DNA from: Crossaster papposus
Lineage: Eukaryota; Echinodermata; Asteroidea; Velatida; Solasteridae
Direction of reading: 5' to 3'
NCBI GenBank assembly: GCA_037893245.1
Contig: JBAIAA010000441.1
Coordinates: 1,798,001 to 1,862,000, forward strand
Length of the DNA: 64,000 bases
In this document: positions 46,876 to 60,500 of the stretch, piece by piece
How the letters are laid out: every line of letters starts with the position of its first letter
Numbering within the stretch: position 1 is the stretch's first letter
The notes under the pieces: generated by a model
What the model saw: the letters and a program-made list of their open reading frames with translations, nothing else
Database searches by the model: none
Told to the model about the DNA's origin: nothing
Position numbers and translations under genes: made by a program

Positions 46876-48247
46876 ATTTGCAGATATAGGGATAAAAATT
46901 CTACCGAAATTATTGAGAAATATCTTACTTATTTGAAAGTAAAGGCAGGCTCAAACTATGACGAATAGGGGGGTACAGCAAGCTACGTAAGCTGCGAATT
47001 GCAATTTTGAATTTCCCGCCAATCATCGTGTGTTGCCTTCAATTGTCGCTGGCGAATCAGCTAGCAACCGCAGACGGCCGAGAAAATGAATTATTAGTCG
47101 CGTCCGTCGGCAAACTTTATACATGTTGAAAATTTGTGGCGGCAACAAAATTCGTTGTTATTCCGTTCAGATTTCGTTGGAGACCGCAACCCTCATTTCC
47201 TTGACGTTTCCATGCCGTGCGATTCCGTCTCTAGTCGTTTTGAGGTCGTCACAATTTCGTTGGTAGTCGTTGTCAACGACCATTGACGGCAAAACAACGG
47301 CAAGTGACGTCACATCTCGAACCCTGACGACACATTGCGGCAAGTAACGAAATTATAACGATCTTGGTGCAACGATGGATTGTGAAATTTGGCCGGAGGG
47401 AGACGGGTGATGACTGTTGATGGTGGGTCGTTTGCGAGTACCTGCGGCATTGCAACGGTGGTCTGCGATGGGTTACGAATTTGCAACGATGGTCCACGAT
47501 TTTAAACTTTTAGTGCAATTGTTCACGTTTTTGTGACGCCAGAACTTTGTGAAGAGTGGGAACGCCAAACTCGACTATTTATACGACCCGCACACACACA
47601 GGCTTTGATGTCGGCCGCTGAGTCACGTCATCGTCGCCGCAACCCACCGTCAGCCGCCGTTCCTTGCCGCCAGCCAATTCGCTGCCAGCCGTCTGACCTC
47701 GGTCCTTGTTGCCGGGCTCCGTCGAGACATCGTCACTCGCCGCCCAGACAACGTCCGATTTCGGTCGTATACTCCGTTCCCTGCCGCAGCCATTCGTCCC
47801 TTGCCGTCGAGTTGTCGCTGAAGGTCGTTCCCACCCGTCAGCGAATCTTGGTTTTTCCTTTTTCCGTCGCCTTGCCGCCAAAATGTTGTGCTTTTCACGT
47901 CCGTCGCCTTTCGCGGGGTCTTTGCCGCTACTATGTGAGCCAGCCTTAAAATAATGATCGTAGGCATCCGGCAAAATGATTGGGCTTGTCTGTGACGAAC
48001 ATTGAATTTTATAAAAACAAATTCACAATCGCCGGACGGCGATCGCAAAAAAACCCAATAACAACATAAGAACCACTGCCCGACGCCGATTGAAAACGAA
48101 CGCCGTTTTTCTTTCTTTTCTCACCATCCACGATTGTAAAACTTCGGACAGTTCAGTTAAACGATATTTACTATAAAATACACCCCCCCCCCCCTAAATC
48201 CACTCATTCCTCATAATTTCAGCAATTACCAATGGTGTATCCCACCT
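46876..48247 (-). mobile_element. TTAA MITE, AGGTAGGATACACC family, copy 4, split by a foldback
   Basis: Left part 46876-46941 and right part 47948-48247 join to match 3292-3671 in reverse. The right TTAA is 48248-48251. The outer left end is lost. It is interrupted exactly within GAAAGTAAATAATG by the 46942-47947 element. Confidence 0.82.
46942..47947. mobile_element. AAGGCTGGCTCACA foldback element, uninterrupted copy
   Basis: About 1.0 kb, opposite orientation to 34044-38973. Right end CTACTATGTGAGCCAGCCTT; the left end AAGGCAGGCTCAAACTATG is slightly diverged. The interior is GTTGCCG/CGGCAAC-rich. Overlapping open frames in several phases come from its unusual composition, not from genes. 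Confidence 0.82.
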
Positions 48248-48251
48248 TTAA

Positions 48252-49130
48252 AGAGGTACATTGCTTTGGATCGGGCGTTTTTATGTATACAAATAAAATG
48301 GATAGGGTCGGGAAGCGTTTTTTAAAGTAGAATATAACGATTCACATCTATTTTTTCAAATGTTGTGGTTTTTGTTTAGTTTATTTGTGACAAATAACGG
48401 TCCGCAATATTGCAGATTATTATTTACTCCCCAAAATAACGGACCGTGTTTACTAGTCGTATATTTCAGTCACATGTGATCTTTGAAAACGCGTGTGCCT
48501 ACTACATTGTACCTCGCAGATACCACATACATCTGGGGCCTGTTTTGGCGCGCACAACCAAAAACTGTTTCGGTAGTCGGCCATTGGCTGAGCATTTTGG
48601 CGACATCGGTTGTGGCATGATCACGTGACTGTCGCGACCAAAGTTGAACCGACGGTCGGGGATAATATCGCGCAAGGCATGATGAGACAACATGGCGCAT
48701 CAAGATCGTAGCCATGATAACGAGGTTGATGCTACAGTGGCATAACGCCTCAATTCTAAGTGTGATATCGGTCGTGTATTCAATGCACTATTTGCGGCAC
48801 TAGTCTAATTACACGATACAGCCCATCATTAATCCATGACGGCCGGAAATGCGTCTACGGATAACCCAAAATGTCCACTGCGTCAAACGTAAACAACGTA
48901 GTGTTTTCGTCTTTTCTCGAGAAAACGGTAAGACATTAGTTTAGTTTTCTTTCAACCAGATGTTTAAAATAGGATAAGTAAACAATCCAAAACATACAAT
49001 TTTCGGGGATTTGAGCTAGGGTCATGTACCCCTTTAATTTCAGCAATCACATTTATATTAAATGCATAGATTCTGGAAATAAAATAAAATGACTAGATCG
49101 ACTACAGTGCGTACATACGCGCCCAAATTT
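48252..49130. other. Intergenic, no gene seen
   Basis: No supported coding sequence. 48923-49010 is a copy of the dispersed segment at 25408-25505. Confidence 0.5.
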
Positions 49131-49159
49131 TCATAGCGTGAACATACTGATTTCACAGT

Positions 49160-49500
49160 GTCCCCATAGTGTGACTACAGTGTTCCCCACAGCGTTGTCA
49201 TAGTGTTTTCATAGTGTTTTCATAGCGTATACATACTTGATTCCCAGTATGTACACAGTGTTTTCATAGTGTTTTCATAGTGTTTTCATAGTGTTTTCAT
49301 ACTGTTTTCATACTGTTTTCATAGCGTGAACATACTTGATTCCATAGTATGAACACAGTGTTTTCATAGTGTTTTCATAGTGTTTTCATAGTGTTTTCAT
49401 AGTGTTTTCATAGTGTTTTCATAGTGTCTTCATAGTGTCTTCATAGTGTCTTCATAGTGTCTTCATAGTGTTTCCATAGTGTTTCCATAGTGTTTTCACC
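49160..49500 (+). repeat. 11-bp minisatellite (TTTTCATAGTG)
   Basis: About 25 clear units with variants TCTTCATAGTG and TTTCCATAGTG in separate runs, preceded by looser CATAGTG/CATACTG units. Confidence 0.95.
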
Positions 49501-49699
49501 CTGTATAGACAATAATAAACAGTAAACGAATGACTCAATCAACCGTTCATTTGCACCCAATACAAATCTAGTAGGCCTATTACTTGTTAAGTTGTTAGTA
49601 TTACTTTAGTATTAATTATACACACATCGTAGTATTACTTTAAAAAAAATCTAGTTCCAATAAACATAACATAACATATAATAACTGTATATATTTTTT

Positions 49700-50225
49700 A
49701 TAAGTGAAATCAACAAAAGATCGCCAAAATCACATCCAAATGCTCCAAAATTCACATCCTCAGTCAAAATTCATATCCTGGTTTATAGTCGTTAGAATCC
49801 AAATTATGAATTTGTGACCCCCACTTAAGTTCATCAGGTTTGTTTTATTCTGGTGCGCTGTGTATTCATGGGAGAGTTGGGCGATTACATTGGATTTAAT
49901 GCAAACTCCGTATACGGTCGATTATTGATATGCAGCGCGGGAATTATATTCACAAAAGAGAGTGGACCGTGGACAGAACATGTTCACGTCGCCTTGAGGG
50001 ACGCTGCTGTGAATAACAATGTACACGTACAAGGTATGCAGCTCAGTAATATAAGAATAATGCTTGACGTCTGTTGAAAACAAACGCTGTTTTTCGTGCT
50101 TTTCTCGGCATCAATGACTGTGAAACTTTGGACAGGTCAGTTAAACGGTATTTACTATAAAACACAAATCCTTTGTTGAAATCACATTCTGTCCGCTTTG
50201 AATGCAAAATCACATTATGCCATTT
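49700..50225. repeat. Fragments of dispersed repeats
   Basis: 49708-49815 matches 20919-21008 (ATCAACAAAAGAT, AAATGCTCCAAA, ATTCACATCCT, GTTAGAATCCAAATT). 50073-50165 is an internal piece of the AGGTAGGATACACC MITE (CGGCATCAATGACTGTGAAAC...). 50170-50220 carries the TTGAATGCAAAATCACAT word. A short open frame in between has no recognisable content. Confidence 0.55.
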
Positions 50226-50229
50226 CCTA

Positions 50230-51542
50230 TAGTGTAGGCCTAACGATTTATTTCTGAAATCCACGCAGAATATTTGATTAGGGAAGTCCAGCTGTATCGA
50301 TGCACCAGTATGCATGCTTGTAGAAACAACTCACACCGAAATAATGGACGTGTCCTACTGGTTCGTATTTTCTGTAAAACAAATACACAAAACAAAACAA
50401 ATAAATAATGTTGATCAAGTAATTGCTGTGTATCTTGTAACAATTACATGAACTAATGTTGAAAACTTAAGGATGGAATGTAGTGAAACACAGTTTTACG
50501 AGCCTCAGTCGCGATAATATCAGCTCCAAATAAACCTGACGAAGAAGCCCTCTTCTGGTTTTCTTGGGATAAACGAGATTTTGATCACATCTTGTTGGGG
50601 GGGGGGGGGGGGGGGGGGGGGCAACCGATCCAGGATTACGGGCGATTCACAGTACTTCTACACGCTGTGGTGCAGAAGACGACAATAGGCGACGCGATAA
50701 TTATGTTGTCTTTATAACAACGTACAACGCAGTGCGCCACCAAGAGTTTGCCACAGAGTATCCGTCGACAAAACAAAAGATAGAGATATACGGATATAGT
50801 AAATGCCACGTAGGTTCCAACCGGCTGTTCAAATAATTCTTCCCGCCATCAGAAGCATGGTCAGGGGTGAGGTCAGGGGTGAGGTCGGTGAGGTCCTTGA
50901 GGGTGGGGTCTGCTTGAAGTCTGTACTTGGCCGATGGTGTTTGCATCGGACCTGGGGACATTGGTAAGGAGGTAGACGACGTCGAAGCTGACCATGGTGT
51001 CGTTCGGCTGGAGAGGGTGATGCTTTGGAGGATGGTGGTAAACTGGTAGAAGTTATTGGTGTGGTGTTTGGTGTTGGCTAAACCAGGGGGTGAACAATTG
51101 GCGAGATGCCTGGCTGTGCCGTAGGTGGGGTCTTCCTGGAAGCAAAGTTTAAGCCCAACGACAGAACTTTGGTGTCAACCGGGGATAGGGTACGTTGGCT
51201 CATTGTATAGGTGATCCCATTACCTGGGACAGGGGCTGCAGGCGTGGGAGTATAGGTAATCCCATTACCTGGGTCTAGCGCTTGGAGATGTTCAGGAATG
51301 TCTCGATCTGGTGGCTGCGGGATTCATTAAAGGCGTGGCTACTAGAAGATAGGGCGAGCTGCCGAGTCGAAAGCAGCGCAATACGTGCACAATGCATTGT
51401 GTGCATGTGCACCTGGATTTACGATCATGCACAAGCCGATAATATGGACCTTGTCGTCATAATACTTAGAGATTTGTACAAGTGACGCAAGGAACACTAG
51501 GTGATTGTATTTTGTCAAAGCTTTTTTTAAATAACTTATGAT
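50230..51542. other. Intergenic, G-run at ~50597-50622, no gene recognised
   Basis: A 25-base G-run and several GGTGAGGTC/GGTAATCCCATTACCTGGG duplications (50870-50900, 51208-51270). No frame or motif I can assign. Confidence 0.5.
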
Positions 51543-54500
51543 TTAGCTTGCAAGCGATTTTAACTTACAATAAGCTATTTTGTGTAGGGTAGTCAGGCTG
51601 GTGTAGGGTTCTTTCTCGCGCCTTTCACCATTATGACCTGGGTTCGAATCCCGAATCCCGCTTGGGTACATCATTGGGTTTCTCCCAAAAATTTTCTTCT
51701 TGGGTTTTTCTTCAACCTCAAAAACTGTAACTTCTTCTACAGTGTGCACCGTAAGTATAACTCGAAAGCCTAAAGAAACCTTTAGTGGCGCTTTTGAAAG
51801 ATCCTTGTTGTTTTCACTACCAGAAAGAGGTAATTAAGTATAACAACAAATATGGTATTCGCCGGATAATAGAAATCTCACCTTCGAACTGCTTCGCCAG
51901 ATCAAGTCGCCCAACCTTCTTCAAAGCCCCAGCTAAGATGCTTCCATCCAACTTTCCACATTGCTGCCTCCACTGCACAAGCATTTTAAATATCTGTTCA
52001 TCGACGTCATTTTGGTTGTTCTCTTTAATCTTGTACAGTTTCTCCAGAGTGAAGCCTAACTCTGTGGCCAGTGGCTCCCACTCCTTTCCCAATTTATCTG
52101 CAAGCCGACGGAAACATTTCTCGCCAGCAATTTCCGACTGAAAAGAAAACAAATCATTAAGTTAAAGAGACCTGGAAACAAGAAAAGAGACAGATTACAT
52201 AAAAGAGCGAAAAACAATAATCGCAACTGATCATTATCCGCCCGTAATGATTGACCGAAATGAAACGTTGTACATGTACGTTTTCTTTTTATATTGACCA
52301 GTTGAAACTGTCAAGCATAAAACTCACGGTTAGCATTCCCGTCGATATAGAGTCCTCTTCAGACAAAGTTTCTAGGGCAAGAGCAAATAAAACAATAACT
52401 TGTATACAAAATATGAAACAACATTGTATTTTGTTATTCCGGTAAACCAATAACTAGACTTTTATTTTCCCTGACACTAATTTTGTCTAGGTCAAAACTT
52501 CACGTTTTGCCAGATTTCGGGTTAAAAAATATCCCATAAAGTTAGTCGGAGAAATGTCATTTTCACCCGATATTTTTATATATACCTGTCACTCGAAGTT
52601 TCGTCGAAATGGACTGGGCGATTTCAGGAGACGAATCCAGCAGACGCCCAATGGATGTCCCGTCTTTGCAGCCATGCGCCCTTTGATGTGCAAAGAAGAT
52701 CTTTAATAAATCCCGTGTTTCCATGTAGATGTGGCCGACACCTGTTAGCTCCGCCAGCAATCTCGTCATGTTTTGTTGTTGACAGAGAGCGCGTACCATC
52801 TCCTCTGACAAACCTCCATAATCACCATCCGAAGACTGTGCATTCTTGGGATCTTGAACACAATTCATCTTCTCCTAAACAAATAAACATACAATATCAG
52901 TAAATATACACACTCTAAAAGTGATTAACTTTTGAACTCATGAATATACGCCTTTTTGCAACAGTTTATACATAATTGTCACGCGTTTGAGGGCTCACGT
53001 TTGGTGGGTTTACAGTGTTTTGTTGCTTCTAAATGTGTCTAAGACTACCACGAATGCAACCAATTCAAGGACACAGATTCTATGATGTTATAGAACGATG
53101 TAGCAGAGATTATTAGAAGAAATAGAAAAAGAATAACATATTTAGCGAATAACTCGCCTCACAGGAAGAGCAGATTTCGCGGGCTTCATCCTGGAAACAA
53201 AACCAAATAACTAAGTTTAGAATTCAAGAAGTCCAGTCCAGTTGTATTAACGTGTTTACTGTTAGTCCAGCGTGTAGACTAGACGTGCATCAATAAACAT
53301 GAGCTATAGCTATATGCAAATACAAGTATGCATCGCAGGGGTTTAGTTTTTACCGTAATACAAATACAACTTGCGTAATAGAAAATTGCTATCGACAACA
53401 TCGAATTTTGATGTAAATGTGTACAAAATAGTCACAAAATATCGATATCTAAACCTGGGGACAATTTCATAAAGCTGCTAGTAAGCACACAAACATTGGA
53501 TTATTGAGAAGCAAACCACGTGTAATTGTCTCTTTGTTTCCCCATCAAGAACTCCTACTGCCAGGCGTAGTCATGCATAACCCTCTGACGTATATGGCTG
53601 AATGTCCAGCGACCCGTGAGCTAATTAGCGGGTACTCGCCGGTTGGACATGCACGAGGTCGAAGCCATTTTGCCACAAGTCAATATCTCTCCAATCTTTT
53701 AAACTTACCTGATGGCAACTGTAGCACAGAAGCTGCTTCTTTGACTGTTGCGTCGATCCGCTCTGTTTTGTGGAAAAAACATGGTTTTACACTTTCAGAA
53801 TTAATTGTTCATAAGCCAAAGTAGGTGTACACAATCAAGCATTATATTGCAAGTGCCATGTGGACTAAAACCATATTGTAGTGGGAGCTAAACGCTGAGA
53901 AGATGAATTGCGAAGTGAAGTGCCTAATATAGTAAGAAGTAGGAACATAATGGAAGCATTCAAAAAAGGGTCTGCTCGTAAGCCTGACACCTCATAGGTC
54001 CGACAAAATTTCACCCCAATTAAATATTAAGGCTTACAGGTCCGACGCCCCAAAGGTCCAACGCCTCATGATTCCAAAATTACGGACTTATGAGACGTCC
54101 GATATACGATACGGCCCCGTTAAAAGAAGCTTTGAAAATGTACACCGAATGCATTTCAACATTATAGTTATCTGATTTCTCCCTCAAGTCGTACCTTTGG
54201 TGGTATAATGGTAAATTGAAAGCGGTCTCCAATTAAATCGGGGGTGCCACACTGGGAAATGAAACTCTCGCAATGAGGAACCTCGTTCCAATTTAGGCGC
54301 TCAAGGTCGAAGGTCACCGAGTCCATTGGTAACTCCCAGATTCTTCCGACCGGTATTGTCTGTCTCTATTTTATAAACAAACAAACAAACAAACAAACAT
54401 TGTTTTAAAGGGTTCTTCTAAAAAAAGGAATAATTTCAATCCAATTGCGATACATGGTGTATAAACGTTGTGATCCTTTACTTTACGAGCTTCAATTAAT

Positions 54501-57500
54501 ACATTATTAACCATACAGTTTTTGTTTCTATTATTTATCCGGAGTTTCGTTAATACAATGTGCGTCAAAACATAGGATAAGTGCGTCAACACAGTCACAG
54601 CGCAGCGTACTCGATAATGACGTACACAGCAACGTTTTACTTGGAGCGAGTTGGCAGTCTCGGGCGTTAGAGAATTCACGAGATTTTAACGTGAGCTCGG
54701 AAGTGAACCTCGAAAAACGAACATAAAATCTCTTCATTCGCATTAACGTTCGTAAAACTTAAAATGTATACAAATGTACTAATATATACATCAAAATAAA
54801 GCCTGTGATAACACACAGATAATAACGAAACAAAATTATTAAAAACGAGCTGGTATTAAAAAGTTACATCACTTACAATTTTGAAATATTTTAATTAGTC
54901 CCGATCGAGTGATATTAGTATGTTCAGCCATCCTGCACTCAATGCACGCTGCCGCATTGTAGTCCCTCGACTTTTTATAATTTCACTCGGTGCCATAGGC
55001 TATACTTCGGACAAGGGAAAGGGCCCAAACTATAATACTCTGGTCTGCGGGTATACTACCTTGTTTTCCAGTTCCCAGCCACGCTTGATTTTCTCGATTT
55101 CAGCCTGTACGTCTCCTGATCTGCTCACTTTCAGATATCGGTAAACGTCCAACCGCTTGGAGCCAGTTTCGTTTTCCATCTCCGTTACTTTCTGAGCAGC
55201 ATAAATAAAGCAAATTATAGTTTACAGGCTCATGTTCAGTATTTATTTGCTGCCTACAAATTACTCCATGTTCAAATTTAACTTGGTTTTAAGTTACAAG
55301 TATGGGCCTGGATGTGTTAATGCTCAATCCCATCAGTCGGTTTATACTGATGGAATCATATATTTAATACAGGCCAACCACATTTTTTTCTATTCATAAA
55401 AAGTCAAAACAAAAAAATAGAAGAGTTCAACAAAAACACTTTCATATTCAGGCGAGGACGGCATGAAGTCAGTAGGCACATGATATTTCAGGGACTTACT
55501 GATGAACAAGGCGGCTCCTCCTCCAAGTTTAAGAGAGCGCGCGAGAGGAATAAAGGTCATAACGGGTCATGTTGACATAACGACGAGGACTTTCTTTGAA
55601 CCAAGTTTCGGGGAAACCAAGTACAAAAAATGAATGAGAAAGACAGGAAAGGTAATTTTGGACTCCTGGAATTCTTGTAAAAGTTAGAAAAAGAATTGCA
55701 GTCAATATCCAAGTTGTTAAAGCTATCTATGAATAAGTTTAGGCAGGCAGTGTCATCACTATCGTCCACACAACAAATTAATGGAAAGACATTTTAAATA
55801 AATACTTGGATAACAAAATAAAGACAAGAGGCAAACTATATGTAAACAAAACGAAGTGCCTTAAGTACAAACCAAACTCTGGCTAAATTGATAAAATAAC
55901 GGTCATTGTCACAAAATAACGTTTGAATGTAAACGACAGAATCATAATCAAACGACCAAAATTATAAAACAAGCAGAATTAGACACAGAAATCAATACAG
56001 GCAAACTTAACTGTGATGCATGAAGAAACAATAAATTTACCAGAATATGCCACGAGAGGGCGTGTCAATGAAAGAAAAACAAAACAATTTAACTAAACTA
56101 ATTTATCAAAGAAAAAACCAAAACAGCTACAAGATCAAGATAATACAACACAACGATGATACGTAATGAAATAACAGGTAAACAAAACATTAAAATCATG
56201 CAAAATTTCAAATGAAAAAGGCAAAAATTAAGGTTAGAAACGCAAAATGTTCGCGAAAAAAGAAGATAAAAGAATATATAATAGAAAATAAAATAATATA
56301 TATAATAGATATGTAATAGAAAACTCAACACTGAAAATGCAAATACAAGCTTAAAATCAACATCACAAGCCTGCGGCCATCAACCACTCCCTAAAGGCTC
56401 CTAAAAGTCGGAACATCAAACTAACAAACTCAACACTATGAATGTTGAGTCCGTCAGCTTAATGCATTGAATCCCAACACCCACAGTAAAGCCTCCGACC
56501 GCACACATTATATGCCGACTCAACACTCTAGCTACAAACTTGGACCAAAATAATAGACAAATAAATAAAAGAAAATCTCCGTCAGACAAAAAAAAGAGGG
56601 ATCAAATAGCATTAAGGACATAAAATAAACAAAACCAAACTCTTTTTCTTAAAATAAAATTCTTAAAATTGGGATATAAAATCAATTCATAGCTGAAGCA
56701 AGATTCAAGAGATGGAAGCGTGCAGGCTGATGTCATCGGATTGGTGATAGAAGGGGCTCATCCAGTGCCTTTCCACTTACCACCCACCAACCGGTACTTC
56801 CTTCCATCCCTGTACGTTGCCAAGACTTGCGATGACCACTTCCTCTTTTCATGAAGATCGAGTTTGATGACGTGCTCGACGCAATAGAAGGGGTCACTTG
56901 ACAGGGCTTGCCGTTGCTGCTGCAGGATCCTTGTTTCGTCCTGGTACTGGTAGCAATTCAGCTTTATCTGGAGATGTTGTGGCTTCCCGTTCATTTTTAG
57001 GCCGTCCTGGTGCGCTCTCTCAAGCTTAACCCTATCGCTACCATGGGCTCCATTGGGCACCAAAGTTCCACGTCACTTCCTTCCCACTCCCCCCCCCCCC
57101 CCCTCCCCCCCAATGCAATGTTGTTAGAGGTGGGAGAATTAGCCGGTTTGCCTGCACACCAAATTTCAAACAACCCTGAACGGGGGGGGGGGGGGGGGGG
57201 GGCGAGGACGGGGAGCATTTTTACTAAATTTTACTAAATTTGAGAGTGCATAAAGAAATCGGCAAGGCTGGACTTGAACCTGTTTGACCGCCAACATTGG
57301 GCACAATATAGCTCAGTTAATATAGAGCGCCGCTAGTGCTGTACGGTAACCTGGGGATAGCAGGCTCGAATCCCGCTCCGCCAAAATAATACCTTAATAC
57401 ATGTACACAGATTGGCGGGTCCATCCTATTCCAATATTGTGTTAAATTTGATGGGCAGGCAAATTTTCCTTTCTCATCTTCCCCTGAAGTGTGAGGGCGA

Positions 57501-60500
57501 TATACAATGAAATTTGTCCAAAAGGGGACTGGTATTGAGGGTATTCAGTGCATTATTTATCCTGGTAGCGAAAGGGTTATCGTCTACCATGTTGAACTCC
57601 TCGGTGATAAGATTTTTGGCTAATAGCAGACAATCTTCACCCTTTTACTGGAGAGACCAATTACCCGCAGGTTATTTCTTCTGGGGAATCTCTCGAGTTT
57701 GTTTATCAGTTCGGGTGTTCTGCCATTGCTTTCTCACGCTCGGTCATCCGCATTGCCATCAGATCAAAGTCGTTCACCTTCGATTCGAGTGCATCGATGC
57801 GTTTGTTTGGAAATAGATTGATTTACTGATGTTTGATTCGAGCAGTTCAATGCGATTACGTAACTCCACCTGTCCTTGTCGTATTTCGATCAGAGTTTCG
57901 CGAACAAAGCTTTCGAACTGCTCCATTTTGGTGTCTGAAAGATACGTCGCACTGCCAGGGGTCACAGCCTGAGGTGATAGTGTAGGTGGCAAGTCAGTAT
58001 CACCTATCGGTTGTATTCCTTTCCTTGGCATAACTTTACCGGTGTCAATCCTGACTGGTCTCCCAGTATAGGAGCTGGCCCATCGCAATGGAATAAAACA
58101 ATCCAGAACAGGTGGAGACGGAAATAAAACGGCATTTGACCGCCGAGTTGTCGGACCACTTGCACCTGGCCTGTCAACTTCACCCAATCACACGCCATCT
58201 TGGTTCAACCAGCTATAGGTATGTACATCACGCAAGTGTCATTATGACGCGTGCGTTCTACCTATAATGATCGATATGAAGTGATGTGTGTTGCAGAGTA
58301 ATTGAGGACTATTAATATATGGACACAAATTGCGCAGGCCGTGTGAAACTTCAACAAATAAAAGGTTCATGGACCAGACTTCATAGGACTCCAAATATAA
58401 TCTAACACCGAAAATGCGTAAACAACTTTGTGGGCCATGTTTTACCGGTCGTTTAAACATACCGACGTGTCGAGCTCTTGACCAATACGAATGGTTATTG
58501 TCTCAGGTATTTATGAATGAATAATAATGTCAGTGTGTTTTCCTTTACCCAGTCTCTCTGCTTACTCTTACCTATACATTTTAGCTGTATAGAGATATAG
58601 AACAGACTGGATACTCTAATTGTGGGTTTTTTCACGGTCTGTCTCTCTTTGGACCAATTTTCCCAGTAGTTATTTCCCCCTTCTTATGATTTGGCCTTTT
58701 TTTAAAGGGAGGATACACCATTTGCACATATTGAGACAACCAATGACTACCAAATTACTAAGAAATATCGTAGTTATTTGAAAGTAAATAATGATTCCAG
58801 GCATCCAGCAAAATTATTGCGCTAGATATCCTGTAATTATTCCGAAAAATTGAATTTTATTTAAAACAAATCCAAATGTTCTTGCTTTTTTCTCGGCATC
58901 CAAAATACAACCCCCAAAATCCACCCATTCCTGATAGTTGAAGCAATTACCAATAGTGTATCCTACCGCTAAGCGAAATATCAATTCCTTTTTCCAGTTT
59001 TCCTGATTGTTTTTGCTTGGGGCGATATTACATTTACAAAAATACCAAAATAGTCCCGACGCTTGCATTGTGCCCCCAATATATATATAAAAAGTGTCAA
59101 CCCTTAAAACAAAGAAACGGGGAGTTTACCTGTTTTACAACTGGTTCATCGTTCCAGAAGTGGATCCGGAAGGGATAGTGATTTTCAGACGGATCAAAGG
59201 GGCTCCCAAACACTCCTGCCTCCATTATTTTGGTGGTGGTTTCGGATGGTTCGCCAACTAAAGCTGCCCCTGTGAAATGCTTCATCAGGAGTACGGCGGT
59301 CTGGTCTTTGGTAGACACCAGCATGCCGTCGCCGTCTGCATCAAGAGTCTTCCAGGATTTTGGCGAGCCTCCTTCGTCATTGCACAACTGTACGTTCAAC
59401 TTCCACCCGCTCCCCTCCTGGGCAAAGTGTGGGTAAGACAGCACCACGCTGTCCAGAAACTTCAGACCTGTTGGGCCGCACTGGATCATCGGCGACAGAA
59501 CACAGTCCGACGGACCGACCCCGTCAACTGTCGGCGCGTTGGGGTTGACGTAGATGAACACCTGCTGCAGTCGACCTTTGGGTAGTGCCCCACGGGGGAT
59601 GTACAAGTGGACTTTGTACTCGTTCAAGGACAGGCTCCCACCCCACTGGTCGAAGTAACCGATTGCAATGCACATCAACTGGAAAGTGTTCTTCCTCAGC
59701 GTCTCTTCGCTGCATCCTCTGGCAAATTGGTCGTGTTTCTCGAGGATCCTTTTCAGGAGAGTTGGCAGAGCAGACGAACCGCCTGTAATACAAATCATGA
59801 TGCATGTACGTTAAGCGACCCGGGATTCACGACGTCAGTTTTCGCGCTGCCAATTCGCCAAAAGTTGAACACATTTCAGCACCGGCGAAATTCGCAGCGA
59901 ATGCTTTATTATGACGTCAAATTCGCAACGCATTCGCATTTGCATAAATTATAAACCACCCTTTAGAAGTGTATTAAACCACTAAGTAAAATCACTCTGT
60001 TAGTGATTTAAGTGGCCTTCTGTTCAAAATTCGCCCCGTACATTGTACACAAGTTGACAATTGCCTCTAAAATTTGTGACATTGCATTGTAACGTAATAC
60101 AGGGTGTCTCTAAAACAAATATAACCATTTTCAAATTCATATTATTCCAAAACTACTGAATATTTCAGTGCTGATTTCTGTAAATTTCATAAATGCCTTG
60201 TTTGTTTAGTCATCCATGGCAATGACATAATTAACCTTATACCATTGGACAGAGAACATTCTACCATTTTCACAGTCATTTGTCTTTTTCAAAAATATTC
60301 AGTAGTTTGGCAATAATACAAATTTGAAAATGGGTATACTTTTTTTTTGAGACACCCTGTAAAACATTCCACCAAAATTCGACGCATACCAATCAGCGTA
60401 TAGGTAAATATTATCCGTGGATATACGTACCTGGAGATGATTGTAAATTCACAGATTTCTCCGCTTTTATAGCAGAGCTGATTTCCTGAAAACAAAAATG

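Noticed and set aside
47533..48048. Overlapping 80-138-codon frames on both strands
   Set aside because: They lie in a foldback element with biased composition; no domain and no splice context.
49853..50077. 74-codon plus frame (MRCVFMGELG...)
   Set aside because: Flanked by dispersed repeat fragments, no splice sites or family resemblance I can support.
53504..53824. 106-codon plus frame
   Set aside because: In an intron of the minus-strand death-domain gene, starts at a MITE fragment, no recognisable content.
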